From contig NZ_CP072141.1 in assembly GCF_019355555.1 (NCBI RefSeq), positions 91,001 through 155,000 on the forward strand: a stretch of DNA of 64,000 nucleotides, read 5' to 3'. The position numbers were made by a program, and so were the translations under genes. The number at the start of each line of letters is the position of its first letter. Position 1 is the stretch's first letter. Below are positions 26,921 through 35,345 of this stretch, piece after piece. The stretch comes from Rhizobium sp. L51/94. GTDB taxonomy: Bacteria > Pseudomonadota > Alphaproteobacteria > Rhizobiales > Rhizobiaceae. Below the pieces are notes generated by a model. That model was not told the origin of the DNA. It ran no database searches and saw only the letters and a program-made list of their open reading frames with translations.

Positions 26921-28123
26921 CTATTCGGCGGCCGCTTTGACGCCGCTGGCGTGTCGACCCATCGTCAGCTGTGCAAGCAAGAATGCAGTCACTGCAGCGC
27001 AGGCGATGGCTACCGTCATCGGCACGGCTGTTCCGTTGGCAAACAGGCTGGCCAGCACCATCGCAATCGCGCCGGTGGTGAACTGCAGCGTGCCCATCAG
27101 CGCCGAGGCCGTGCCGGCGATGGCACCATGCTCCTCGAGTGCGAGCACCGCCGTCGTCGGGATGACAAGGCCGAGAAATCCAAATCCGACGAACAGAAGG
27201 ACGACCAGCACCGGAAGTTGCTCGAAGCCGAGGCTCATCGCTGCGACCAGAGCAACCATCGACGCAGCAAAGCCCGTGACGGCGAAGCGCATGACACGCA
27301 CAAGCCCATAACGCTGGCCAAGCCGGCCCGTCAGCTGCGACACAGCAAAGAACGACACCGCGTTGACGGAGAAGGCAAAGCTGTATTCGGTCGGTGTCAG
27401 TCCATAGTGGTTGATCAGCACGAAGGGCGAGTTGGCGAGATAGACCAGGAAGCTGGAAATGCCGAAACTGCCGATGAGGGACAGCGTCATGAACGTCCGA
27501 TCTCCGAGCAGATAGACATAGGCCGCCATCGCGCTGCGGAAACTGCTGCCGGCGCGGTCTTCTCTGGAGCGGGTTTCGGAAAGCTGCGTCGAGAGCAGGA
27601 CCAGGCCAATGAAGGCAGCGATGGTCACAGCCCAGAAGACACCGCGCCAGCCGAAGAAGGCAATGACCGCGCTGCCGGTCAGGGGCGCCAGGATTGGCGA
27701 TATGCTGAACACCAGCATCAGCAGAGACATAAGCCGCGCTGCCTCCACACCGACATGCATGTCGCGGACAACCGCCCGTGGCACCACCATGCCGGCGGCG
27801 CCGCCGATGCCCTGAAGGAAGCGGAAGGCGATCAGCATTTCGATATTGGTAGCCAGAGCGCAGCCGATGCTGGCGACGGCAAACAGACCGATGCCGATAT
27901 AAAGTGGCGCCTTGCGGCCGTACATGTCAGCCAGCGGACCGTAGAGCAGTTGAAATGCAGCGAAGGGAATGAAGAAGGCAAGCAGGCTCATCTGAACCAG
28001 ATTGTCCGGCGCACCGAGGTCATGGCCAATGGATGGCAGCGCCGGCAGGTACATGTCGATGGCAAAAGGCCCGATTGCTGACAAAAGGCCAAGAATCAGC
28101 GCGATGCGAAAGAAGGGTGTCAT
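26921..28123 (-). CDS. Bcr/CflA family MFS drug exporter
   Basis: A 400-residue, 12-helix transporter. Helix 1 has GPFAIDMYLPALP, the strong mark of the Bcr/CflA family (DHA1), motif A is GPLADMYGRKAP, and motif C GSAVIAFFGWR follows APLTG. Members export bicyclomycin, chloramphenicol or sulfonamides by proton antiport. It is divergent from a TetR regulator across a 151-nt region that has two palindromes, so induction by a drug-like ligand is probable. Confidence 0.9.
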   Translation of the reverse strand: MTPFFRIALILGLLSAIGPFAIDMYLPALPSIGHDLGAPDNLVQMSLLAFFIPFAAFQLLYGPLADMYGRKAPLYIGIGLFAVASIGCALATNIEMLIAFRFLQGIGGAAGMVVPRAVVRDMHVGVEAARLMSLLMLVFSISPILAPLTGSAVIAFFGWRGVFWAVTIAAFIGLVLLSTQLSETRSREDRAGSSFRSAMAAYVYLLGDRTFMTLSLIGSFGISSFLVYLANSPFVLINHYGLTPTEYSFAFSVNAVSFFAVSQLTGRLGQRYGLVRVMRFAVTGFAASMVALVAAMSLGFEQLPVLVVLLFVGFGFLGLVIPTTAVLALEEHGAIAGTASALMGTLQFTTGAIAMVLASLFANGTAVPMTVAIACAAVTAFLLAQLTMGRHASGVKAAAE

Positions 28124-28214
28124 GGGGCGAATACTCTCGAAAATTGGATAGGGGCCGCTTTCGCTGGAAGCGCGGTAACAGATGCCGGATGCGGTACAGG
28201 CCGGTCACATTTTG

Positions 28215-28247
28215 GACACTGGTGTCAAATTAGACAGACTTGTCTAA
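28215..28247. promoter_or_regulatory. Two adjacent palindromes, candidate TetR operators
   Basis: GACAC-TG-GTGTC (28215-28226) and TTAGACA-GACT-TGTCTAA (28230-28247, 7-bp perfect arms) lie between the divergent Bcr-type exporter (start 28123) and TetR regulator (start 28275). Size and placement match TetR-family operators that repress both genes. Confidence 0.6.
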
Positions 28248-28274
28248 AACGTCAATGCGACTTACTCTCCGATC

Positions 28275-28934
28275 ATGACAAATGCGCGAACTGCACCACC
28301 GCAAACCATTTCAGACGTCCGGCGTGGGCTTTCGACCAAGCGGGTCTCCGTTCTCACGGCTGCAACAGAGGTTTTCTGCCGCGAAGGTTTTTCCGGCGCC
28401 TGCATCGATGAAATCGCCGAGCAGGCGGGTGTGTCGCGCCAGACGATCTACAACCACTACCGCGACAAGGAAGCACTCTTTGTCGCGATCGTCGAAGACA
28501 TCACGGCGCGCACCGTAGAGGCGCTTTCATCGACGATCGCCACCTTTCCAGACATGCCAGCCGACATAGAGGCGGAAATGACTGCGTTGGTGTCCCTGTT
28601 GGTGCGCAACTGCCTCTGCAACCGCGATGGCCGTTTTATGCACAAGCTGCTGCAATCCGAAGGCGAGCGGTATCCGCAGCTGTTCGCGACGTGGCGCCAA
28701 AAGGGCTCGGGCTTGCCGGCCGAGGCCGTCTCTGGGCTTTTCACGCGCATCGCCAAAGCGGGTCTACTGGATATCGACGATGCAGACCTCGCGGCCCGGC
28801 AATTTCTGGCGCTCATCCATGCAGACTTGCAGACGACAACCTTGTTCGGCGGCATTCCCGAAGATGAAGATGTGGCGCGAGCAGCCCGCAACGCCGTGCG
28901 TACATTTCTCCGCGCCTACTCCGTACCGGCATAA
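28275..28934 (+). CDS. TetR family transcriptional regulator of the Bcr-type exporter
   Basis: A 219-residue regulator. The HTH is at about 38-70 (IDEIAEQAGVSRQTIYNHYRDKEALF), followed by a helical ligand domain with the segment FMHKLLQSEGERYPQL typical of AcrR-like members with a C-terminal TetR_C domain. It is transcribed away from the exporter; the palindromes between them are its probable binding sites. The ligand is unknown. Confidence 0.88.
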   Translation: MTNARTAPPQTISDVRRGLSTKRVSVLTAATEVFCREGFSGACIDEIAEQAGVSRQTIYNHYRDKEALFVAIVEDITARTVEALSSTIATFPDMPADIEAEMTALVSLLVRNCLCNRDGRFMHKLLQSEGERYPQLFATWRQKGSGLPAEAVSGLFTRIAKAGLLDIDDADLAARQFLALIHADLQTTTLFGGIPEDEDVARAARNAVRTFLRAYSVPA

Positions 28935-29021
28935 GGCCGCAGTCCGGCTTGAGGTAGGGTAGAAAACAAGGCGCCCATATCGTCGTCACATTGACGCGGT
29001 CACATCAGGCGCCTGAAAGTA

Positions 29022-29243
29022 TCAGGCGTCCGGCAAGTCGATCTTCAGGGCAGATGCAATTCGCTTGATTTTGAGCGGATCAGTGTCGGTGCCGGCCTCT
29101 ATGGCGACGATTTCGTCAACTGTCAGTCCAACTGTCTCGGCCAGATCGTCGACGCTGTAGCCGAATGAGCCGCGCGTAATGCGAATTCGCGTTCCGACAT
29201 CGGCGAGCTGGGCGGACGGTGTGTCATGGATGGGGTTGGACAT
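29022..29243 (-). CDS. Small XRE-type helix-turn-helix protein
   Basis: A 73-residue protein made almost entirely of one Cro/C1-type HTH (GYSVDDLAETVGLTVDEIVAIEAGTDTDPLKIKRIASAL). The ATG at 29243 has GGAGAACTCC in front; a longer frame starting at 29300 adds nothing recognisable. There is no toxin partner or phage gene beside it. It may be a regulator with few targets; the role is unknown. Confidence 0.7.
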   Translation of the reverse strand: MSNPIHDTPSAQLADVGTRIRITRGSFGYSVDDLAETVGLTVDEIVAIEAGTDTDPLKIKRIASALKIDLPDA

Positions 29244-29468
29244 GGAGTTCTCCTTCGCCGCCGGTGATCGTGCTCGACCGCTGGCGACATCGTTTACCAA
29301 TGCCGACCCTCTTTATTGCCGCAATATCGAATCGGCAAGCAGAATTGCTGCAGAGCACAAAAGGATTGCCCGCCGGTTAACCGGGCCGCCGCCGTCCCCA
29401 ATGTCACGCCGGTTCGCCGAATCATGAGGAAAACAACGCTTCTAGACGCTGTTAAAACCAAGCGAAGC

Positions 29469-32400
29469 CTACTCCGCAGCCATTGCCGGCGGCATCGGAT
29501 GTTGCTGTTCGTCCACCGTCCCGGCCTCGTTCTTGCCGGCCTTTAATTTCGGCTCCTTGCCAAAGAACAGGGCGTAGGCGGCGGGCAAGACGATGATCGT
29601 CAGGACGGTTGCCACCAGGATACCGCCCATCATCGCATAGGCGAGCGGGCCCCAGAACACGCCGCGCGAAATCGGGATCAGCGCCAGTACGGCGGTGAGC
29701 GCGGTCAGCATGATCGGCCGGAAACGACGCACGGCCGAGCCGATGATCGCCTCCTGGCGCTCCATGCCCATAGCGATATCCTGGTCGATCTGGTCGATGA
29801 GGATGATCGAGTTGCGGATGATGATACCGAGCAGCGCGATGACACCGAGAATGGCAACGAACCCGAACGGCGCACCGCTGATCAGGAGCGCAGCCGCAGC
29901 CCCGATGATGCCGAGCGGTCCAGTCGCCAGCACCAGCATCGCCTTGCCGAAGTGCTGCAACTGGATCATCAGGAGCACGACGATGACGAGCAGCATGATC
30001 GGCGCCTTGGCGGCAATGGAGGCCTGGCTTTCCGCCGCATCCTCGGTACCACCCTGCACCTCGATCTGATAGCCGGGCGGCAGGCTGTCGCGGAGCGGCT
30101 TCAGGTCGGCGTAGAGTTTTGTCGTCACGTCGTTTGCCTGCACATCGTCGGGCAGCGTAGCCCGCACCGTGATCGTCGGCAGGCGGTCGCGGCGCCATTC
30201 CAGCCCCAGCGTCATGGTCGGCACGACCTTTGCCACCTGCGACAGCGGCACGAAACCGCCGGCATCGCTCGGCACGGAGATGGAATTGACCGCCGACAGC
30301 AGATGCCGATTGGCTTCCGGCTCGCGTGCCACGATCGACACGGTCTCTTCGCCTTCGCGGAAGTCGCCGAGCGAGGCCCCCGTGACGGCAGCGGCCAGTA
30401 CCTGGCGAATGCGCTGCGACGTGACGCCGAGGGCCCGTGCCCGATCCTGATCGATCACCAGGCGCATTTCCGGCACCGGCTCGAGCCAGTCGTCGTGGAT
30501 CGCACCCATGCGGGGATCGGCGGCGAAACGCTGCTTTACCTGGTCGGCGATACGACGAACCTCGAGGCGGTCGGGGCCAAGCACGCGCATCTGCACGGGC
30601 CATCCGGTCGGCGGACCGAGGAACAGCCGGTCGACCTTGGCGCGGATGTCCGGAAAGTCGGCGGCGAGAATGCCGCGCAGCTTGATGATCAGCCGCTCGC
30701 GGGCGGGTTCGTCGTTGGCAAGCACGAGCAATTGCGCGAAGTTCGGATTGATAAGCTGCTGGTCGAGCGGCAGGAAAAAGCGCGGAGCGCCCTCGCCGAT
30801 GTAGCTGGCAACAAAGCGCTTGTCCTTGTCGTCGGCAATCCGGGCCTCCAGCGCCGCCGCCTGCTTTTCAACCTCGGCGATGCTGGTGCCCTCAGGCAGC
30901 CAGAGGTCGACAAGGATCTCAGGCCGCGACGATTGCGGAAAGAAATTCTGCGGAATGAACTGGAAGGCCCAGAGACTGGTGCCGAAGGTCAGCAGCGTCA
31001 ACGCCAGCACGATGATCCGATGCCGCACGGCCCAGCCGACAGTGCCGCGCAGGCGACGGTAGAAGCGGGTATCGAAGACGTCGTGATGGCTGCCCGCATG
31101 ATGCCGCTGCTTGAGGATCATGTAGCCGAGCCACGGTGTAAAATAGACGGCGACGAACCAGGATGTCACCAGCGCGATGCCGACCACATAGAACAGGGTG
31201 CGGACATACTCGCCGGCGGTAGACGCTGCAAAGCCGACCGGGATGAAGCCTGCCGTGGTGATCAGCGTTCCTGTCAGCATCGGGAATGCGGTTGATGTAT
31301 AGGCAAAGCTGGCGGCGTCGAGCTTGACCATGCCCTCCTCCAGCTTGCGCTCCATCAGTTCGACAACGATCATGGCATCGTCGACCAGAAGACCGAGCGC
31401 AATGATCAGCGCACCCAGTGAGATGCGCTGCAGGTCGATGCCGAATTCGTACATGATGGCAAAGGTCGCGGCCAGCACCAGCGGAATGGCGATGGCAATC
31501 ACCAGACCCGAGCGCCAGCCGATCGACACGAAGGAGACGATCAGCACGATGACGAGCGCTTCGCCCAGCGCATGCATGAATTCGCTGACCGCGTCGGTGA
31601 CGACATCGGGCTGGTTGGCGATCTGGTCAACGGCGACGCCGAGCGGCAGCGACGATTCGAACCGCTGGTAAACGGCATCGACGGAATGGCCGACGTCGGT
31701 GACTTTGTAGCCCTTGGCCATGACCACGCCGACCTGCACGCTCTCATGGCCGTTATATTTGAATTTGGCCGTGTAGGGGTCCTGCAGCCCCGCATAGACG
31801 GTGGCAATGTCGCCGAGACGCGTCACCTGGTCTCCGGCCTTCAACCTCAACTCACGGATATCTTCGATCTTCCTGACATCGCCCTCGACGGAAATGCGCA
31901 CCGACCTCAAGCCGGTATCGACGGAGCCGGCCGAATCGACGCTGTTCTGGCCCGTGACGGCAGCACGAAGGGTATCGAGCGTCAGTCCGCGCTCGGCCAG
32001 CGCCTTCGACGAGACGTCGATGTAGATTCTCTCGGGCTGGTCGCCGATGATCACCGCTTTTTCGACGCCCGGCACGGTTAGCAGCATGTCCCGCGCCTGG
32101 ATGGCGAACTTCTTCAGCTCCGGATAGCTGTAGCCAGTGCCGCTGATCGAATGGAGCGTGATGAAGGTGTCGCCGAATTCATCGTTGAAATAGGGTCCGA
32201 GGAGGCCCGACGGCAGCTCGCTCTGGATATCGCCGACCTTCTTGCGCACCTGATAGAAAGCGTCGTTCACCTCGGCCGCGTTGGTGTCGCCCTTGACCTG
32301 GACAGTGATGATGGCGCTGCCGGCGCGGGTGTATGATTTTACCCAGTCGAGATGCGGCGTCTCCTGCAGTTTGCGCTCGATCTTGTTGACCACCTGGTCT

Positions 32401-32618
32401 TCCATCTCGTCAATCGACGCACCGGGCCAGATGGCCTGCACCACCATGACGCGGAAGGTAAAGTCGGGATCTTCCTTCTGGCCCATGTGGGTCAGGCCGA
32501 GGGCTCCGGCGATGATGATCAGCCCGAACAGGAAGCGGGCGATACTCGGATGGCCGATTGCCCAGCGCGAGAGATTGAATGGCTGCTTTTGTTCAGTGGG
32601 TGTGGTCATCATCTTCAT
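29469..32618 (-). CDS. RND-family efflux pump, inner-membrane permease
   Basis: About 1049 residues, 12 transmembrane helices and two large periplasmic loops, the standard layout of AcrB-like pumps. TM4 carries the proton-relay Asp pair in LGLLVDDAMIVVEL. The second half has LGIIIRNSIILIDQID. The start is one of ATG 32618, 32612 or 32609 (MKMMTTP), 16 to 26 nt after the adaptor stop codon. It is most like the VexF/MexF-distant branch whose loops begin QKEDPDFTFRVMVV. It works with the upstream lipoprotein adaptor; no outer-membrane channel gene is adjacent, so a TolC from elsewhere is expected. Confidence 0.93.
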   Translation of the reverse strand: MKMMTTPTEQKQPFNLSRWAIGHPSIARFLFGLIIIAGALGLTHMGQKEDPDFTFRVMVVQAIWPGASIDEMEDQVVNKIERKLQETPHLDWVKSYTRAGSAIITVQVKGDTNAAEVNDAFYQVRKKVGDIQSELPSGLLGPYFNDEFGDTFITLHSISGTGYSYPELKKFAIQARDMLLTVPGVEKAVIIGDQPERIYIDVSSKALAERGLTLDTLRAAVTGQNSVDSAGSVDTGLRSVRISVEGDVRKIEDIRELRLKAGDQVTRLGDIATVYAGLQDPYTAKFKYNGHESVQVGVVMAKGYKVTDVGHSVDAVYQRFESSLPLGVAVDQIANQPDVVTDAVSEFMHALGEALVIVLIVSFVSIGWRSGLVIAIAIPLVLAATFAIMYEFGIDLQRISLGALIIALGLLVDDAMIVVELMERKLEEGMVKLDAASFAYTSTAFPMLTGTLITTAGFIPVGFAASTAGEYVRTLFYVVGIALVTSWFVAVYFTPWLGYMILKQRHHAGSHHDVFDTRFYRRLRGTVGWAVRHRIIVLALTLLTFGTSLWAFQFIPQNFFPQSSRPEILVDLWLPEGTSIAEVEKQAAALEARIADDKDKRFVASYIGEGAPRFFLPLDQQLINPNFAQLLVLANDEPARERLIIKLRGILAADFPDIRAKVDRLFLGPPTGWPVQMRVLGPDRLEVRRIADQVKQRFAADPRMGAIHDDWLEPVPEMRLVIDQDRARALGVTSQRIRQVLAAAVTGASLGDFREGEETVSIVAREPEANRHLLSAVNSISVPSDAGGFVPLSQVAKVVPTMTLGLEWRRDRLPTITVRATLPDDVQANDVTTKLYADLKPLRDSLPPGYQIEVQGGTEDAAESQASIAAKAPIMLLVIVVLLMIQLQHFGKAMLVLATGPLGIIGAAAALLISGAPFGFVAILGVIALLGIIIRNSIILIDQIDQDIAMGMERQEAIIGSAVRRFRPIMLTALTAVLALIPISRGVFWGPLAYAMMGGILVATVLTIIVLPAAYALFFGKEPKLKAGKNEAGTVDEQQHPMPPAMAAE

Positions 32619-32634
32619 CCGCTTTCGAGTGCGA

Positions 32635-33786
32635 TCAGCGCATGACGGCCGCAGACGCAGCAGCGTCCACAGGCTCTGCGGCGGCGGCCTGCTGTCCACT
32701 GCCATCGGGTAGCTTGACCTGCATGTTTTCGGCCATGAACTGCGTGCCAGCGGCGACGACGAGATCGCCGGCCTTCAGGCCATCGGAGACCCGGACGCCG
32801 ACCCCGGTAAACTCGGCAAGCCTGACGTCCTGCGCATGCACGGTGGCCGTTGTCCTGTCGACCAGCCAGACGACCTTGCGTCCGTCCTTCTCGGCCAGCG
32901 CACTGAGCGGTATGGACACGAAAGGCACGGCGTTTTCCGCTGTCGCCTCGACGGTAGAAGTCATCCCGAGAAGCACGCGCGGGTCGTTCGGCAGGCTGAT
33001 CCGGACTGAGAACGTGCGCGATTGCGTATCGGCGCTGCCGGAGACCTCGCGCACCTTGCCATCGAACACGAGGCCGTCGTTCGCCCAGAAACGGGCCTTG
33101 ACCGTCTTGCCGACGCTGAACTGGCCAACATCGGTTTCCGGCACGGCAATAGCGACTTCCTTCTCTCCGTCGACCGCAACGGTGATCACCGGCGTGCCAG
33201 TGCTGACCACCTGGCCGACATCGGCATTGACGGCGGTGACGATGCCATTGAGATCCGATGCGAGACTGGCATAGGCGACCTGATTCTTGGCCTCGTCGAG
33301 CGACGAGATGGCCGAATCGCGCGTTGCGACGGCCTGGTCGTAAGCCAGCTGTGCCTGCTCGAGTTGCGACTTCGAGGAGACGTTCTTATCGAACAGCTGC
33401 TGGGCGCGATCGCGAGAAAGCGTTGCGGTCTGGACCTGCTTCTCGGCGGAAAGACGATCCGCCTCAGCGCGCTTGACCGCCAATGCGTAGTCCGTGGCAT
33501 CGATTTTCGCCAGCACATCGCCCGGCTTCACCCGCTGACCGATATCGACGCGCCGCTCGACGATCTTGCCGCTGACGCGAAAGCCGAGGTTCATCTCGGT
33601 TCGGGCCCGCACGGAGCCGGAATAATCCAGTGTCCGCGTTGTTTCCGCCTTGGCAATCTCGACGACCTTGACAGGGCGAATGACAGGCTTGGTCTCGGCC
33701 TGCTTCTCGTTGCAGCCGGAAATGACGGCAGCAGCGATGAGGAGGACAAAGGCGGATGAAAGGCGCAGTTTGATGGGCGAAATCAT
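32635..33786 (-). CDS. RND efflux periplasmic adaptor (membrane fusion lipoprotein)
   Basis: A 383-residue adaptor. Residues 1-25 are a lipoprotein signal with the lipobox ISGC (Cys25). Then come a lipoyl half-motif (LDYSGSVRARTEMNLGFRVSGKIVER), a helical hairpin (AEADRLSAEKQVQTATLSRDRAQQLFD and following), the second lipoyl half and beta-barrel domain. It bridges the RND pump and the outer-membrane channel. The ATG at 33786 has GAGGAG upstream. Operon order: TetR, adaptor, pump, all minus strand. Confidence 0.93.
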   Translation of the reverse strand: MISPIKLRLSSAFVLLIAAAVISGCNEKQAETKPVIRPVKVVEIAKAETTRTLDYSGSVRARTEMNLGFRVSGKIVERRVDIGQRVKPGDVLAKIDATDYALAVKRAEADRLSAEKQVQTATLSRDRAQQLFDKNVSSKSQLEQAQLAYDQAVATRDSAISSLDEAKNQVAYASLASDLNGIVTAVNADVGQVVSTGTPVITVAVDGEKEVAIAVPETDVGQFSVGKTVKARFWANDGLVFDGKVREVSGSADTQSRTFSVRISLPNDPRVLLGMTSTVEATAENAVPFVSIPLSALAEKDGRKVVWLVDRTTATVHAQDVRLAEFTGVGVRVSDGLKAGDLVVAAGTQFMAENMQVKLPDGSGQQAAAAEPVDAAASAAVMR

Positions 33787-33830
33787 GATCGCACTCCTCG
33801 GTCGACGGCGGATGGACGGCAGCAGGCAAA

Positions 33831-34433
33831 TTATCTCAAGGCACGAATGGCGTATTCCACGAGATCGTCGGGCATCGCCCGGTTCTCCTTGGCAAGGCAC
33901 TGCGCCACCATCTGCGGGTGACAGAGGGTAACCGTTGCTGCGCCAAGACATTTCGACGCGATGTGGGGGTCCTGTTCGGCAAACTCGCCGGCAGCGATCC
34001 CTTCGGAAATGATACCAGCCATGACGTCGTGGATGCGGTCGATGTGCTTTTCGATGACATGCCAGTCACGCTCGATGGCGACGACGACCATCTCATGAAC
34101 CTTCTCCTCGTCGAGCATGGTATCGAGAGTGAGCTTGTACTGGCCATGGACGAGAGCACGCAGCCTGTCGGCGGCACTCGCCTGCTTGCGCGCCGCGCCA
34201 AGGGCGAGCTCATAACCGGTATCGAGCATCCGCCCGCAGAGCGCCTGGTGGATTTCGACCTTGGAGCTAAAGAAGCGATAGATGTTTGCCGTCGACATGC
34301 CGAGATCCTTGGCGATGTCGGCCACCGTTGTCTTGGCATAGCCGTAGTGGCGGAAAAGCCGCTCGGCACAATCGAGGATGCGCGCAACATTCTCCTGGCG
34401 GTTGACCTCTGAGGAATCGGCGATGGCGTTCAT
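33831..34433 (-). CDS. TetR family regulator of the RND efflux operon
   Basis: A 200-residue regulator with the HTH at about 22-52 (TTVADIAKDLGMSTANIYRFF) and a C-terminal all-helical ligand domain. The ATG at 34433 begins right beside a very long palindrome (34439-34492), so it almost certainly autoregulates and represses the downstream adaptor and pump genes, which follow 44 nt after its stop codon. The inducer is unknown. A longer frame beginning 34520 would run through the operator and is rejected. Confidence 0.9.
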   Translation of the reverse strand: MNAIADSSEVNRQENVARILDCAERLFRHYGYAKTTVADIAKDLGMSTANIYRFFSSKVEIHQALCGRMLDTGYELALGAARKQASAADRLRALVHGQYKLTLDTMLDEEKVHEMVVVAIERDWHVIEKHIDRIHDVMAGIISEGIAAGEFAEQDPHIASKCLGAATVTLCHPQMVAQCLAKENRAMPDDLVEYAIRALR

Positions 34434-34438
34434 AAGGC

Positions 34439-34492
34439 ACTTTCGATTTACGACTGACGAAATTCTATTTTCGTCAGGCGTAAATCGAAAGT
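34439..34492. promoter_or_regulatory. 54-nt near-perfect palindromic operator of the TetR-RND operon
   Basis: Two 24-nt arms (34439-34462 and 34469-34492) are inverted copies with 23 of 24 matches around a 6-nt spacer. Each arm itself contains TTTCG...CGAAA in inverted form, so the site may hold two overlapping TetR-dimer boxes. It ends 5 nt upstream of the regulator start codon, overlapping its expected promoter or leader. Confidence 0.75.
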
Positions 34493-34564
34493 CATACTTT
34501 GTCAACGCATTGCCAGGCACCTGGCACGGGTTTCACTGTGCGGGAGTTCATAGCCGAGGCGCGC

Positions 34565-34613
34565 GGAGCTCGGAGCTCGGAGCTCGGAGCTCGGAGCTCG
34601 GAGCTCGGAGCGC
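34565..34613. repeat. Heptanucleotide tandem repeat (GGAGCTC), six exact copies plus one variant
   Basis: GGAGCTC is repeated six times head-to-tail at 34565-34606 and once more as GGAGCGC at 34607-34613. Each unit holds the palindrome GAGCTC. It lies between the RND operon operator and the osmC terminator, outside any gene. Seven-base units are prone to slipped-strand copy-number change. Confidence 0.92.
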
Positions 34614-34622
34614 ACGACGCAT

Positions 34623-34653
34623 AAAAAATGCCGGACCATTGGCTGGTCCGGCA
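34623..34653 (-). terminator. Rho-independent terminator of osmC
   Basis: Read on the minus strand: a perfect 10-bp stem (34629-34638 with 34644-34653) and a 5-nt loop, followed by six Ts (complement of 34623-34628), 20 nt after the osmC stop codon. Confidence 0.88.
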
Positions 34654-34672
34654 TGTCAGGCAGCAGTTTTTC

Positions 34673-35104
34673 TTAGGAGAACTGCACGTCGAGCGTCATT
34701 GGCACGGCGGCAAGCGCTTTTGATAACGGGCAACCGGCCTTCGCCTGTTCAGCCAGTTCCTTGAACTTGGCCTCGTCGGTGCCGGGCACGCTTGCAACCA
34801 GCGTCAGGGCGATACCCGTGATACCGAAGCCGCCTTCGACGCTTTCCAGGGTGACCCTGGCAGTTGTCTGCATGCTGGTCGCTTTAAGGCCAGCGCCATC
34901 GAGGATGCCGGAAAGAGCCATCGTGAAGCAACCGGCATGGGCAGCACCAATGAGTTCTTCCGGATTGGTGCCGGCAACGCCTTCGAAACGGCTGGCATAT
35001 CCGTAAGGATGCTCCTTCAGAGCGCCGCTCTGGGTGCTGATCTCGCCTTTTCCATCCTTGATTCCGCCAGCCCAGTGGGCCGAGCCCGTGCGTGTGATCT
35101 TCAT
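34673..35104 (-). CDS. osmC: OsmC family peroxiredoxin
   Basis: A 143-residue OsmC protein that reduces organic hydroperoxides. The two redox-active cysteines are Cys59 (GAAHAGCFTMALS) and Cys125 (AKAGCPLSKAL), the classical OsmC spacing. The ATG at 35104 has AAGGAG eight bases upstream; an upstream frame is not conserved. It is monocistronic with its own terminator. Regulation by osmotic or stationary-phase signals is known in other bacteria but not visible here. Confidence 0.93.
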   Translation of the reverse strand: MKITRTGSAHWAGGIKDGKGEISTQSGALKEHPYGYASRFEGVAGTNPEELIGAAHAGCFTMALSGILDGAGLKATSMQTTARVTLESVEGGFGITGIALTLVASVPGTDEAKFKELAEQAKAGCPLSKALAAVPMTLDVQFS

Positions 35105-35272
35105 GTGGTGCTCCTTATGATTGGTTGTCGGGAGACGGCGGCTGCCGCTCCAGGGCAATCGATCGGAAAAACCTAAAAGGCTCCCCCATTGGCAATATAA
35201 GGTTTTCCCCGCAAAAGACGACCGCGGCAGCATGAAACTTCAAAAACGGCCACGGCTTCTTTTCCAAGGCAC

Positions 35273-35304
35273 AAAAAACCCCGCGATCCGATTGGCTCGC
35301 GGGG
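35273..35304 (-). terminator. Terminator after the LivK-type gene
   Basis: Read on the minus strand: 8-bp stem (CCCCGCGA/TCGCGGGG at 35279-35286 and 35297-35304), 10-nt loop, then six Ts (complement of 35273-35278). It closes the left arm of the GntR/Liv locus. Confidence 0.85.
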
Positions 35305-35345
35305 CTCCTGGTAAAGGCGGATGTGACTGCACTGCGCCGAATGCA

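Noticed and set aside
34565..34613. CRISPR array
   Set aside because: Units are 7 bp with no spacers; this is a simple sequence repeat.
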